Shown: positions 26,101 through 37,719 of the stretch, piece after piece | Position numbering within the stretch: the first letter of the stretch is position 1 | How the letters are laid out: every line of letters begins with the position of its first letter | NCBI GenBank assembly: GCA_034509425.1 | Contig: JAVTVJ010000130.1 | Span: 4,395,501 to 4,459,500, forward strand | Length of the DNA stretch: 64,000 nucleotides | From: Eopsaltria australis | Taxonomy: Eukaryota; Chordata; Aves; Passeriformes; Petroicidae | Direction: 5' to 3' | Translations under genes and position numbers: made by a program | Notes under the pieces: model-generated | What the model was told of the DNA's origin: nothing | The model's database searches: none | The model's input: the letters and a program-made list of their open reading frames with translations, nothing else

Positions 26101-29100
26101 TAAATTAATTCCTGAAGGGCTGGCTATTGAAACACTGTGCTTCCTGCCCATGTTTGACTTTACTTCAGTTCATTGGTCCCTAGTGCACCCAGAATTATAG
26201 CTCAGTAAACTTCTCCAAGGATCATACATTTAAAAAAAAAAAAAAAAACAACCATCCAAAATCTCAAAGTGTGGCTTAAAAGCAGGAAACCTCCTAGCAG
26301 AAAAGAGACTGAGAGAACACGTCTTGACTTGGTCATTTCCTCTTTCAGATGTGGACACATTTTCATTACAAATTACTCTGAAATCAGTAATTATTTTCAT
26401 ATGGTTAACAAAAAATACTGATTCAACATTTGCATCTCCCTGAATTGCAGTGGAGTGGGATTACAGATGGCACAAGATTCATCAGTTTTACAAAACATAT
26501 TGAAGACTTCAACTTCATGATCGAAAGTGTTCTGTCATCACTTAACTTACAGGCACGTGAATACCAGCAGAGTGGGGAGCCCACAGTTATGAGAACCACA
26601 AAAGATGCTAAAAACAGGTACATGGAAATAAAATGTAAACACTCAAAGTTAGCTCAGCTTTCCATTTGTTTTCATAAGGACTGAATGTTAAAGCTCCAAC
26701 CATCCTGCCTAGGTGGAGCCACTGACAGAGCCCAAACATCCAAGTCCCACTTCATTCCTTAAAAATCCTGCCCTTTCTTTAATGGAGTGACTTAACTGTT
26801 TCATGGCAAACAGAAGAGAGGACACAGAATAAAGCTACTTTATGCAATAACCTTGAATTCCAGTTTGTGTCTAAGAAATATTTACCATGAGCCTGCAAAC
26901 CCCACCAAGCAGCTCCCATGTGGAAGGAGAAGGGAAGGGAGGTTGCACTCGGTGGTCCTGTTAAGTGCAGTGATTTCTAATAACAGCCACGTTTGCTGTG
27001 AGTGATCTGGATCAACATCAAAAAAAAAAAACCCCATCTAGTCAAGTGCCCAGCAAGGGGTCTATTCTCATGTCCATGCTCATATGTTAAGTCCCATTGA
27101 CAAGCATTAGTGGGAACTGCATGCACATATGGATATGTGAATAGCCCCAATGGGATCTGCATAAAGCAGTGTTTGACTATACAGAGATCGCTTCAACTGC
27201 CACGATAAAATAATCGAGAGGGAGAAGCCTTAAAGAGTGCTGTGAACAAGCCAAACAATTGATAGAAATTGATAAATAATGGAGGTTAAAAATGAGACAG
27301 CAAAATTAAAACAGCATTAGAATCTGTTATTTGAACTAAATACAAAATGAGAATTATCTTTAAGAAATTAACTCTGGCCAAAATATATAAAAAACAGCTC
27401 ATAACTCCAAGTTCTCTAACTTTTAAAACCTCTTTGTCTTCCTCTTACCCTATATCCTAAATAGAAACAAGAGACACAGCAAAAAGTTCTTACTGACAAG
27501 AGGTGAGTTAAGAAAAGCACTGATAAGCATTGCTCTGCTGAAGAACATGGGACATGAAATAGTGGCAGCTCTACAATAGGTCAATGATAATGATGCTCCT
27601 GAGGTTATGCAACACCAACAGCCACTCTATAAATGTCAAAGCCTTGCAGAAACTTCCTGGGAAAGGTTTCTTGCTACCTGAAAAACCTCCAGCAGCCAGT
27701 CTGCTGGACACCAAAAATCTCTAAAGAGTTTGTTCTCTTTCTGTAGGAAATCTTCAGATTTTTCTCTGAAGCCACTACCTAATTCAAAATCCCGTTTTGG
27801 AGATTGTGAGGATTTCAAATGCCATTTTGATGATTTGGAGAGCCATTCTCACTTATGCTCACATAGCTGAAACAACAAAACCCTTCCTGAGAGCCACACA
27901 AAAATAGGTGCAATGAACAATGAAATCATCAATTAACAGAGCAGACAGCAATCACTGCTGTGATAAGTGCCCATATTAAGAACCTAAATTGAAGTGATAT
28001 GGAATAGATGATAAGCAAATAATGTGTATAAATCAGGTCTAATTGTGATCAAGATCACTGGTTTCTTACCCTGTTCTGGTGCCAATAATGGAGTTCAACC
28101 ACTGAATTGCAAGTTATTGCAGAGTCCTGCATGTCTACAAAAGTCTCACTGGCTTCAGACCCAAGTCCAAACTGTTCCAGCAATGGTGCTTTGGAACATT
28201 CTGAGGTGAAGCAATCCATATGAATGATAGTGAAAGCTCTTATCTTACAGGATGTCCTTTTCCAGTGGTCATTTAGACCAACAGTCAACCTATTAATCAA
28301 AGCAAACCAAAGCTTGTTAGGTCCCTGCTGGCCAAAGCACTTGAGAAGACAAAAGACACCACGTTCCAGCTGACACCTGCAAGTAATTACACATGGTGAT
28401 AGCAGTGCATGAAAGAACAATTTGAAAACCAATGCTAAGAAGAGAGGTGCATTTCTTTTTTATAGACTGAACTATTTTCTGATCTCTAAGTGCCTTAGGG
28501 TCTTAGAAATCAAAGGCAAATTAGGCAGGGTAAAGAAAATCAATTGCCAGGTGTTCATCTGGAGAAATGACAGATCTCCAGTGATTTTCACCAGTTCTGG
28601 AAGCAAATTCCCTTTCTAAGATGACACTGTATTTTATTATAAGGTTGTTTAATCAGAGTAATGGCAGAGGGCAACTGCTCCATGGAGAACAGAATCTGGA
28701 GGTCCACTCTCTCAGAGTGTTTACCTACCAACAGATTTTTCAGTCTGTCTCCCATGTCTTTGGATATCAGGACACATATGGGCATGGCAAAGACAGGCAT
28801 GCATTTTTAGGAAAAGGTAAAATACGATGGCTGATCCTTTCCTAAAAATCTCCTGGAGAGAAGAGAAGATGAGAAGATGGCTCCTCCTCTGAAGAGCACC
28901 AAACAATCACAGCCAGGTAGGAGAACTCTGAGTTATGTTCCTCTTTAGGGAATATTTATTATATTTGCACTATTTGAATGTTACTGAATCCTGATTAGAA
29001 AGGGAATGATGGGGAGAGATTCAATTTAAGCAGAATCTGTTAATAAAACTCAAAATGCATGCTGTTTTCAGTACTGAATTCTGTTTTGATAAAACCCGTG

Positions 29101-31569
29101 ATCAGAAATTGTTTTCACTCTATGAGTGCATTGATATAATAAGTATCTAGAAATCCTAAGCAGAAAATAATTTTGCAAGGAGCAGCGAAGAGGTATGACA
29201 ACATATTTGGCCTTGTTTTCTAGATTTCCACTTCTGGAAGATAATCTACCTCCAGGTTTGACTTCAAAGACTTCTTCATATTGAAAGAAAAGAGGAAGAT
29301 GAATTTACATTCACAGACTGAGATAAAAGTCACCAGCATGTCATACTGCCGCATCCTGGATCTATCAGATGTTTTAAAGAGAAAGAAATTTCTCAGATAA
29401 CATCCTTCCCAGCAACTAATTTCAGCTCATGTTTCATTTGAAGCTGCTGAGTTGACTGGTGGGACAATTTTCTGCTCTGAGTTGATCACCAGCATCACTG
29501 CAAGCCAAAGGCAGGTCCTCAGACACTGCATCAACCTCTGCCTAAGACTGTTAAGCTGTCCAGACTTTGCTATCACTGACGATTTCAATGTCCCTCAAAC
29601 CTCTGGCATTTAAGTTATCAATTAATAATGCTGCTCAGTGTCTTGTTTTGCTTTGATTTGTTACAGAGTTATCAGTGTCTCTTCCATGGACAGTGTGTAG
29701 TAATTATGGTGCAGATACATTGGCTGAAATACCATCGGTGACATTCTTCACTTACACATGTGAACAATGAATGAAATGCATGAATCTCATAGAAGTTTGT
29801 ACTGAAATTTCCCTAAAGAACAATGCCCTTAGGAAAACTACCCAGGACCATATTCCATGCAGGAGGCACATGTTCCATGCAGCTGGCAGAGTGTGTGAGG
29901 GAAGGCTGTAACTCCAGCTAGCTACAGACAATTGAGGGAATGCCTCAGGTAAATAGGAGGTGGATATGCAAAAAATGCCATCTCTTCATGTACCATGCAC
30001 GCACCCTGAGTTCTGCTGAATGGTTGCAGAGCTTGACACAATCACCTTGAGCTGAGGTTTTACTGAGGATGCTTACTATAGACTGAAAATATTTTAACTG
30101 TCAGGAATGGCATCTTCCCTGGAGCATCTTTCTCTAGGGAAAAACAGCCTGATCCTCACCAGCTGTACATTGCAGTGCTGCTCCCACAGAGGAAAGTGTT
30201 GTTGATCCATAGCAGGGGTGGCTGGAAAGACCCCAGGGAGCAGAAAAGGAGACCTGAGCATTAAAGTATTTCATATCAGATCTGGTTACATCTGTCTGTA
30301 AAATTAGTAACAACACAGACACCTGGTAGTTATGATTCATGGGCTAATAAATATGTTAAAAGGCAGAGAGGATTGTCCTGAGCCTTGCACAGAACTGTCT
30401 GTGCTATTGGATTTGATAGAGTTTAGTTCCTGGCTTTGGTCAGGGGCTAGGCTGAACTGTGCTCTGTCCAAACTTAGATGAGAGACCTCCAAATATGTGC
30501 CAGAGCTGAGGGAAATGGGATGAGGTCCCTGCTTTCTCTTCCTTCTGCATTACATTGAGCTGTAATTGGAGGCACCATGTGGTGGTACTGTAGAGTCTTG
30601 AAATGATTACTGCCTGCTCATGGCTTTGACAGTTGTTGAGGTTTTTTGGGTGTAGAGAGAAGCAAGGGTGTAGCATGCAAGCACAACAATTGCTGTGGTG
30701 GATGTGTATGGCCAGAGCAGAAAGAAACTGCGTGAGCAGCAGGACAAGTGTTTGGCAGCATTTCTTACTGTGATCAATTACTGAGACAGAATTGTATCAG
30801 CAAAAGAGGCTTGAGGTGAAGTTTCAGGCTAATATTCTGCTTGTAACCCAGTCCCATCCCGAAATGGAACTGTGAATAAAACAGGCTTCCAGGTAGAAGA
30901 TGTCCAGAGATGGGCTCACTGCTTCTCCTTTGCCACAGAGCAGAGGCACTGAGCTCTGAGGAATCAGCCATTTCATACCAGGAGGCAGGCAAGGGGTGAC
31001 AGATCTACTGGTTGGGGGCTGCTTTTGGGGGGGTTTGGGTAGCTCCAGCAGCACACAAACTGTCTCATTTTAAAAATAATATGTTATTAGAGATATATGA
31101 ATCTGCACACCTGGCCTGGGTCTGGAGAGCCCGTGAAATGTGTTAGACTTGTTATTACTTGATTATTCTATTGCACAGGTGTACGTTCCTGCTCCCAAAT
31201 GCTTATGAAATGCCTCTGCTGGTGTATACAGACTCATAGCACTGAAGGCTAGAGAAAGCCCCTTGATACAGGACAATTCACTGTGTGCCATTGCCTCTGC
31301 ATTAAATGCACTCACTTGGTTTTATTTACCGTGAGTCTTCTGGTCTTGCTTTGAAAATAAAATTTTAAAAAGACAGTATCCACTCTGTGCCTTGAAAGGC
31401 AGCCTTCAGCTAATCTAGCTATTAAAAACCCCTAAATTTTCACTTCAGTTTGTTTGACTTCAACTTGCAGTTATCCATTTTTCTCTGAAAGATTAAAAAC
31501 GTCATCAGTATCCAGCAGATAATTCCAGACACATCTTGTAGATACTTAAATACTTACACATTACACTCA
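20161..31569. other. gene-free AT-rich flank
   Basis: No coding exon or RNA gene was recognised. It contains a TTTTG-rich simple repeat (22.83 kb), two short A-tracts (26.23 and 27.02 kb) and many chance frames. Composition is AT-rich and CpG-poor throughout. Nothing more specific can be said from sequence reading. Confidence 0.6.
22826..22867 (+). repeat. (TTTTG)n-like simple repeat
   Basis: Consecutive TTTTG units followed by a GTGTTTTTTGGGG interruption and a T-run. It is a short low-complexity repeat of the kind left by microsatellite expansion or by a decayed poly-A tail on the opposite strand. Confidence 0.8.
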
Positions 31570-32330
31570 TGTCACGTCCCAGTCTTCTTTCCAGTAAGCG
31601 AGGCAGATTGAGTGCTTTAAGTCTTTCACCATTAAGCACTTTCTTCAGCCCTAAAATCCTCTCTGTGGCTCTTTTCTGCACCCTCTCCAGTTTTCCAACA
31701 ATTTTTTAAAAGTGTGAGCACTAGAAAGAGCATAATCTTACATTGTCTGTATTAAAAGCAATTGTGTTTGAATGGGCTCAGCTCATGAAGCAACTGAGAT
31801 CACTTGGAGTGTCATTCTCATCACTGTCTGTCACTCCACCAATGTTCCTGTCACCCTCAGATTTATCAGCTGTGAATGTACAGTGTTTACATCCAAATCA
31901 TTGAAGAAAACATTGACTAGCATCTGACCTGATGCTGATCCTGGTAAAACTCTCCTGTTTGATAACGTCTCCTGATTCATAGCTACTTTTTAACAGGCTG
32001 TTTGCCAATTCCTAATCTAATTAGTGCATGCTCTGCTGCTATTTCTAATGCTTTTTGATCGGAATATCACACAGTGTTAATTCTAATCTCCATAAAAAAA
32101 TGAATATCACATCTCTTCATTGACCTTTATCATTGAGTCTTTACCTTCATCATATTATTTGATGCGCCTCATCAAAGAAAGAAATTGTGTTTGTCTGCTA
32201 AGGCTTATTTCTCCTAAAACTGTATTTACCATCATTAATTCTATTTCCATCCTTCATGGCAGCTTTTCCAATACATGGTAACAGTTCAGGATGTGTTAGA
32301 GGCCTGGCTTTGAAGCCACTACGTTGGGTT
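31570..32330 (-). mobile_element. ancient CR1/L3-type LINE fragment, antisense
   Basis: Read on the + strand, this matches the antisense of old amniote CR1 elements over several hundred bases. Landmarks in order are 'gctttaagtctttcaccattaagcactttcttcagccct' (31,614 on), GTGGCTCTTTTCTGCACCCT, CTCTCCAGTTTTCCAAC, a 'cactgtctgtcactccaccaatgttcctgtcaccctcagatttatcagc' block, ATCATTGAAGAAAACATTGA with 'ctagcatctgacctgatgctgatcctggtaaaac', and CTTTTTAACAGGCTGTTTGC followed by 'caattcctaatctaatt'. The reading frame is broken many times. It is far older than the CR1 at 9 kb. The ends are approximate, since the fit fades beyond about 32.29 kb. Confidence 0.7.
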
Positions 32331-33639
32331 ATCAAACCAACCACAACAATTCAATTCTTAAACCTATGCTGTGAAACATGATATGTCTCATTGTAGTGGC
32401 ATGATGCTTATTTACATTTATATATCATCAGGTGACTAAAAAGGACTGCTTGCCACACTGCCTTAAGGGTATCCCATGGAAAAACTCTTAGTCCTGGCCA
32501 GTGTTTTCCAAGTGTTTCCCAGTGACCACTGGTACAGAAACCAGTACAACCTTAAGCTTCCGGGGAGAGCTACATGCTTCCTGAAGCCTGCTGTAGAACA
32601 CCACCATGAAAGGGATGATGATGAAATATCAGCTATCATGTAGCTATCTATAAATGTTAGATTTCTACAAAGTGATTCCACTGAATTGTAATTAAGGGTT
32701 TGAAAGTCGAATGATTTTAAGTGCTAGTTTTAATTACCGCTTGGTGAACTTTAGTGTGTTAGAATTGTCACAACTTTCCTTTAGAATTAGTGTCAAGCCA
32801 GGCAATACAGTGGGAAATTATTAACTCATACTTTGGTTCAGCAATTATCTGCATTACAAGGTTTATGCAATTAGCTGTTTAAGATGTCATTATATTTTGC
32901 CATCTGGTACACAGGAGTTTATGCATATGAACAGGCACATGTTGAAGTGATTTTCACTATATGACACTTGATCTCAACCCAAATCATCACTATAATGAGT
33001 GGAAGACACAGTGTACAGTACATTAGTGGCAGGTGCATACTATCAACTTCATTTTAATAGAAGACTTTCATGTTTCCATTTTTAAAGTATTCTGCACAAG
33101 TGCTGAAGAATTAATTGCTCGTTTGCAATCTAGCAAAAACCGAAGACACGTTATTGCTAAATGCTAAGGAACATCAGCTTTCAGGAAAGCGGCCACTTAT
33201 TTCTTTCCATCTGTAACTCCAGGCCAATTTCTACTGCAGACAATAAGAAAGTCTCAGTTAAATTCATCTTAAAATGTTCTCTGGGGAACATGCTGAATTT
33301 GATAGGCTTACAGCACTGAAAGCCTCTTGAGGATGCCTGTGGTGTGGTCCATGTGTGACAACCTCCAGAGTCACCAGTCTCTGCCAGTGCTGAGTGTATT
33401 GTCACCTGCGTCCTTGGCCTTACCTCTGCCTGACGTCACTTGTGCCTGTTGGCTCACGCTTGACACACAGATTCTAAATCTGGGGGGAAAAGGTGTTGCT
33501 GTTGGCAGCCTCCCATCAGGAAATCCTCGCTTCCAGGCAGTATAAAATGTAAATATCGATAACGCCAGCACTGAGTACTCAGATAATACCTGGTATTTCT
33601 GACACATACTACGTCTGCTGTTCTAAAAATATTCGCAGC
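32331..33639. other. gene-free stretch, conserved-element-like AT-rich block
   Basis: No gene is seen. The part at 32,690-33,150 is rich in homeodomain-type TAAT words and lacks simple repeats, the texture often seen in conserved non-coding elements near developmental genes, but conservation cannot be measured here. A perfect CRE octamer (33,431-33,438) and a TATAAAA (33,541-33,547) lie near its right end. Confidence 0.4.
33431..33547 (+). promoter_or_regulatory. CRE octamer plus TATAAAA, possible minor promoter
   Basis: A perfect TGACGTCA palindrome lies at 33,431-33,438, and TATAAAA at 33,541-33,547 follows about 100 bp downstream. Both are common motifs, and the surrounding DNA is not a CpG island. 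The pairing could drive a lncRNA upstream of NFIA, but no splice-supported transcript can be shown. Confidence 0.15.
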
Positions 33640-33780
33640 CTTTAATTAATTAAATTGCATGCAGCTATTAACCTCATTTGACACGTGGAAACCGGTCTCT
33701 GGAATGGTAAGAGACCTCCTCAGTCACGGGAAGGCTGTGCAGAGCCTGAGAGCGAGCTGCCAACAGGGACTGTGCTCACT
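33640..33780 (+). mobile_element. possible MIR-like SINE fragment
   Basis: CTATTAACCTCATTTGACAC, then GTGGAAACC..., a CTCAGTCACGGGAAGGCTG-like block and TGCAGAGCCTGAGAG follow the order of the MIR series 'ttaacctcattttacagatggggaaac...aggtcacacagctag...gcagagc'. The match is short and diverged, so this is a tentative call. Confidence 0.3.
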
Positions 33781-35394
33781 GAACTGCAGTGCAGGCGGCT
33801 AAAACCGGGCTGCAACTGCATCACTGTCCTTTACCTGCTAAAGCAGGGGCCGTGGTTTGGGGCAGGACACGGGTTTGTCACGGGGGAATGGACAGGACAG
33901 CTCCTGCCACATCCTTCTCCAAGCAGGATTGAGCGTTGAACACGAGACAACGCAGTCACGTGGGTCTGCTGAAAAACCACACTTCTTAGGAACAGTCATT
34001 ATTTTGGGTTCTGGCATTACACTCAGGATACTCCCCGTGTCTTGGGGCAGTGCTGGTTGCCTCAGAGCAGGAGAAGGCAGCGCTCCCAGACTTGCTTCAA
34101 GTCACGGCCCTGGCTCCAAGCAGGGGACGGTCCTGCGTCTCCACGTGCAGTCGCTGCAGCTTCATTATTGAATTACATTAATAGGTCGCCCTCTAGTGTC
34201 ATATTTTATTACTTGGGTAAAAAAAATGGGCCGGTCGGGTAAAAATGTGTATTTTGTCTCAGCGAACACCAGCCAGAGAGGCAACCACAGAAGCAGCCAA
34301 GAAACATTTCTGTGCACGTTGGAAAGTTCTCTGTCAGGGTAAGATCCCTAAAGTTTGGGATTTTCTCCTGAGGTTCTGGAAGCCAATCGCAGAAAGCCCA
34401 AGGAAAAGATCACAAATACCGTGCAGAGTTTTCCTTTAAAATCAATATTAACATTTCTGTGTGTGGTTACAGTAACACTGTGGTATATACATGCGTCTAT
34501 ACCTTCAACGTGAAATGCATCTTCCTCTAGTACTTACATCAGTGTAATTCGGGGAGATAACAGGGAGTGTCCTTCTAAGCATCACTCGCAGTGCACAGGA
34601 ATTGCTTCACTGAGGCTGAAGACAGAAAGGTGATAGACATAAGGTTACACGCAATTATTCGGGAGTTTGTGGCATTTTAGAGCTAAAACTTGAAAATACT
34701 AATGCTGAATAGACAATAAATACTTTTATGCTCAAAAACTCTTACAGGAATTAGCATTAAGTGACCAGAGCTGCCCTTAGTGGGCTGGTTAGGAGTGGGA
34801 AAGGGGACAAAGCACCTTTAGGAGCGTTGTTAGGACAGGTCACGCCAACAGCTGGTGTGAATTAGGAGGTGAAGGCAGAGCACATCCATCAGCCAGAGAC
34901 CTGTCCTTGTGTATTAATGTTCCCCCAAGCTGAAGCCACCTGCCCATCTTCCATTTTTCGGAGCACACCTGTCTCTCATGGGAGATCTGCTTGATTGCAT
35001 GATAAAGCACCCTTTGGATAAATGACGGGAAGAACCTCAGTTGCAGGGCACCAGGATCCCTCCCTGACCTGCTGGGGACAGGGATCTGCCCCACACAGGG
35101 GACACTGATGGTGTCCAGGGATGTGGGAAAGGTGGGAAATGGTTTCCCCCACAGGAATGTAACATCTGCATCCTCTCTTCTCCTCCAAAACCTCTCTGGA
35201 GTTACGGAGGAAGGAGCAGGGGACACCCCACCTTCAAGTCCCCACACGCAGGCAGTGGGACAGAGACAGCCTGGGCTCTGCTAACATCAGTCACACTCAC
35301 CGCGGCTGACAGAAACCGTGGCAAAGCGAGGCCGAGGTGCTCGTAGCCTTTAACCTGGATGTATTTTCCCCGGTTTTGCCGTATTTTTGCTGTT
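33781..35394. other. gene-free transition zone before the first CpG island
   Basis: No coding exon was recognised. GC content rises compared with the left flank. The interval contains a CTCF-like motif at about 34.19 kb, described separately. Open frames on both strands here are overlapping chance frames. Confidence 0.5.
34184..34202 (-). promoter_or_regulatory. CTCF-like motif, minus orientation
   Basis: TCGCCCTCTAGTGTCA (from 34,186) is close to the reverse complement of the CTCF core (CCACCAGGGGGCGC type; CACTAGAGGGCG on the minus strand). It lies in ordinary AT-rich sequence rather than in a CpG island, which makes a purely compositional match less likely. Occupancy is not known. Confidence 0.45.
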
Positions 35395-35451
35395 TTCAGC
35401 CTCCAGGGCTGCCCGGGCCCCGCGGCCCCCTCAGGCTCCTGCCGCTTCCCG

Positions 35452-35469
35452 CCGGGAGGGGGCGCTGCG
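35452..35469 (+). promoter_or_regulatory. CTCF-like motif, plus orientation (weaker)
   Basis: GGGAGGGGGCGCTGCG matches the AGGGGGCGCT half of the CTCF core, but the 5' CCACC part is poor (CCGGGA). Being in a GC-rich island it could be chance, but it lies about 80 bp from a better site in the same orientation. Confidence 0.33.
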
Positions 35470-35530
35470 CCGCTGAGGCGGTGGGGGGGGCGCGGCGCGA
35501 GGGGCGGGGCGGCGCCGGGCGCGCGCGGCC

Positions 35531-35548
35531 GCCTCCAGGGGGCGCCGC
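35531..35548 (+). promoter_or_regulatory. CTCF-like motif, plus orientation (strong)
   Basis: GCCTCCAGGGGGCGCCGC fits the CTCF core CCNCCAGGGGGCGC closely. Together with the minus-orientation motif at 34.19 kb it makes a divergent pair 1.35 kb apart, the layout frequently found at domain edges. This rests on motifs only. Confidence 0.55.
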
Positions 35549-35765
35549 AGGGTCCGGGCGGGGAGGGCGCGGGGGCGCGCACTGGGGCGGGGGCGCGCAC
35601 GGGGGCAGGTGCGCGCAGACCCCCAGGTGCGCGGGCACAGGGACCCCCCCTTCGATCCGCCCTCCGAACCCCCCCTGTCACCGCACAGCACACGGGAAGG
35701 GGGAGCAGCGAGGAGAGCGAGGGATGCGCCGGCCCGAACGACTCGTCTGTGAAAGTTGTTGGGTG

Positions 35766-37719
35766 TTGCCACCCCGACCCTCCGATCTGTGTTTTGCAAC
35801 CCCGCAGGAACGCAACTGGGATTATTTATTATTGTTTCTTCTTATTAATTTAATTAAGGCTTGGTGTAGCTTTTTTTTTTTCGCCCCATATTAAAGGAAA
35901 TGAAGTCAACATCATTAAAAGGAGTGGAATAGGCGTATGCCAAAGTATTTGTAAGAGCACGTTAAAAATATTCTAATATGAATTCCAGCTGTCTCACAGG
36001 CCTCTGGTAACTTTGCCGAAGAAATCCGGCGACGCCGCAGCCCTGCTGCCGTCGTCCGTGGGCTGAATGCAAATTTGTGGCAACAGGGGGAAGCAACCTT
36101 CGTTATTTCCTACAGCCACACTTTTTAAATCAAGTTAACTGGGAATTTTAAAAAGCCTTTGGCATTGCCTTTGGAGTAAGGCTCGTGAGTTTTGGGATTA
36201 AAGGGAAATTGTACCAACCTCATCTGCTCCAGGGAACAGCAAAAACCCTGGTGAGCCCACCATGGTGCCAAACAGGGCATGCAGCATGGCAGGGGGGTGA
36301 TGGTGCCAGGGGCTGTGTTTTGGGGCATCCCTGTTCAAGTGCAGCCATGTGTTGGATTCCAGTGTGCCCAGTGGTGTACTGGAGTGTCAGAGCACTGACA
36401 CTTGTGCTGGGGTACCTGTGGAGCAGGGGACCTGTGGGAAGGTGCGGCAGCGTACTGGGGTAGCTGTGTGCCGGGGTATCCATGTGAAGGTGCAGTGCTG
36501 TGCTGGGATCCCAGTGTCCTGGTGTGTCTGAGTGCTAGGGTACCTGTGTGATAGAGTACCTGTGTGCTGGGGCACCTGGCACCCAGGGGTACCCAACTCC
36601 CTCCCTGCCCTGCCTTCCCCAAGATGCCATAAAACCATCCAAAGGGACGAGCTGAATAACGGGGATCCTGGCAGGAGCAAAGAGCTCCCCCTGCAAGAGG
36701 GGGTGTATGGATGCTGCCTCCTTTGCACTTCCTTGGCCAGATGGCATTGAGAGCACCAGCACTGGTGCTTTCCCTATTTTGAAACATCAGGAGACCTTCC
36801 TGATGTCTCAAAAGCTTTGGGAACAACAGCACTGATGCAGCTTCCCTGGAGTCTCCACTGGACATGGACTGCAGTTGGCCATGGTCACTCTCTCCTTCCA
36901 CTCAGGTGTCCAGTGTTTTCCTCTGCTCTATACACTTCCGCTCGGCTTACCGATTTTCTAAACCATAGGGAAGGATTTTCCATGAAGATTCAGTGTTCTC
37001 TCCGTGTTGCACATGCAGGAGGCCGGCCCACAGGTTCTCTTTGCCAAGCAGGGCAGAAGTCACTTGCACCAAAGTTTATAGCTCAGCAATACTGAAAATC
37101 TGGAGATATTCCTTGATTTTAACGAGGGGGGGCTATGTGGAAATCAGAGTTTGCTGCTGCAGTGCAGTGGCAGAAAACAGTTTGAGTCTCCTGCCCTGTG
37201 TGCTGCATTATTGCTGGGGGGCTTATCCCGGGTTTTATTAGCCGTGTAAGCATCTCCAGCAGCATGAGACCGTCCTGCTCTCAGGAGTGACTCCTCCCTC
37301 GCTCAGCAGTGCAAGTCTCAGGGACTTGCCAGTGCAGCTGCTGGGATTCAAGCATGCCTGAAACTTCTCCCCTGCAACCCTGCCCTGACCCTGGGCACAG
37401 CCAAGGGGACCCTGCATTTGGACAAAATCCCCAGGGATTGTGTCAACCCCCGAATTACAGTGATACCACCAGCACTTTTCATACTGATTTTCCTTTTTTC
37501 TCTGCTGTTAAAGGATGCGATGGGAAATAACAGGCAAAGCCACTGCAGGGCCTAACAGTGATGGTGGGGGGAGGCCAAGCTTTGGTCCCAAGCCATGATA
37601 CCCTAATTTCTCAGGACCAGGGGATCCTTGGCTTTACGGATTCGATTCATGGGCGGTGGGAGCAGTGCTGGGACAGCTGGGTACTGCAGTCACTGCACCC
37701 GGCTGGCACAGAGTTCCTC
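35766..37719. other. inter-island spacer with a minisatellite
   Basis: No gene is seen. The spacer returns to average composition and contains the degenerate minisatellite at 36.36-36.59 kb. The minus-strand open frame across it (36,335-36,901) is a translation of that repeat, showing reiterated YPGTQ-like words, and is not a supported gene. Confidence 0.55.
36357..36590 (+). repeat. degenerate ~20-nt minisatellite
   Basis: Repeated words of the form TGTGCTGGGGTACCTGTG occur at roughly 20-nt steps, for example GTGCTGGGGTACCTGTG (36,404 on), CGTACTGGGGTAGCTGTG, GTGCCGGGGTATCCATGTG, GAGTGCTAGGGTACCTGTG and GTGTGCTGGGGCACCTGG. Units differ by several substitutions, so the array is old or was built from unequal exchange followed by decay. 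Confidence 0.8.

Larger units (their letters stand above)
35395..35765. other. CpG island 1 (most distal)
   Basis: An abrupt switch to very high GC with dense CpG, GGGCGG-type Sp1 words and CCAGGGGGCGC words. It includes short GC-rich direct repeats (about 17-18 nt units of the GGGCGCGCAC type, 35,572-35,636). It starts 12.5 kb upstream of the NFIA start codon. Large open frames on both strands here (over 150 codons) are stop-poor because of GC content and show no recognisable protein. It could be an alternative or antisense promoter, a boundary, or a Polycomb-type island of a developmental locus. Confidence 0.75.

Noticed and set aside
35202..35894. 160-185 codon frames on both strands in CpG island 1
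   Set aside because: Mutually overlapping, proline/arginine/glycine-rich, and without a recognisable family.
36335..36901. 188-codon minus-strand frame with repeated YPGTQ-like words
   Set aside because: The repetition comes from the DNA minisatellite. A tandem-repeat protein would need a conserved frame, and the units are decayed at random positions.
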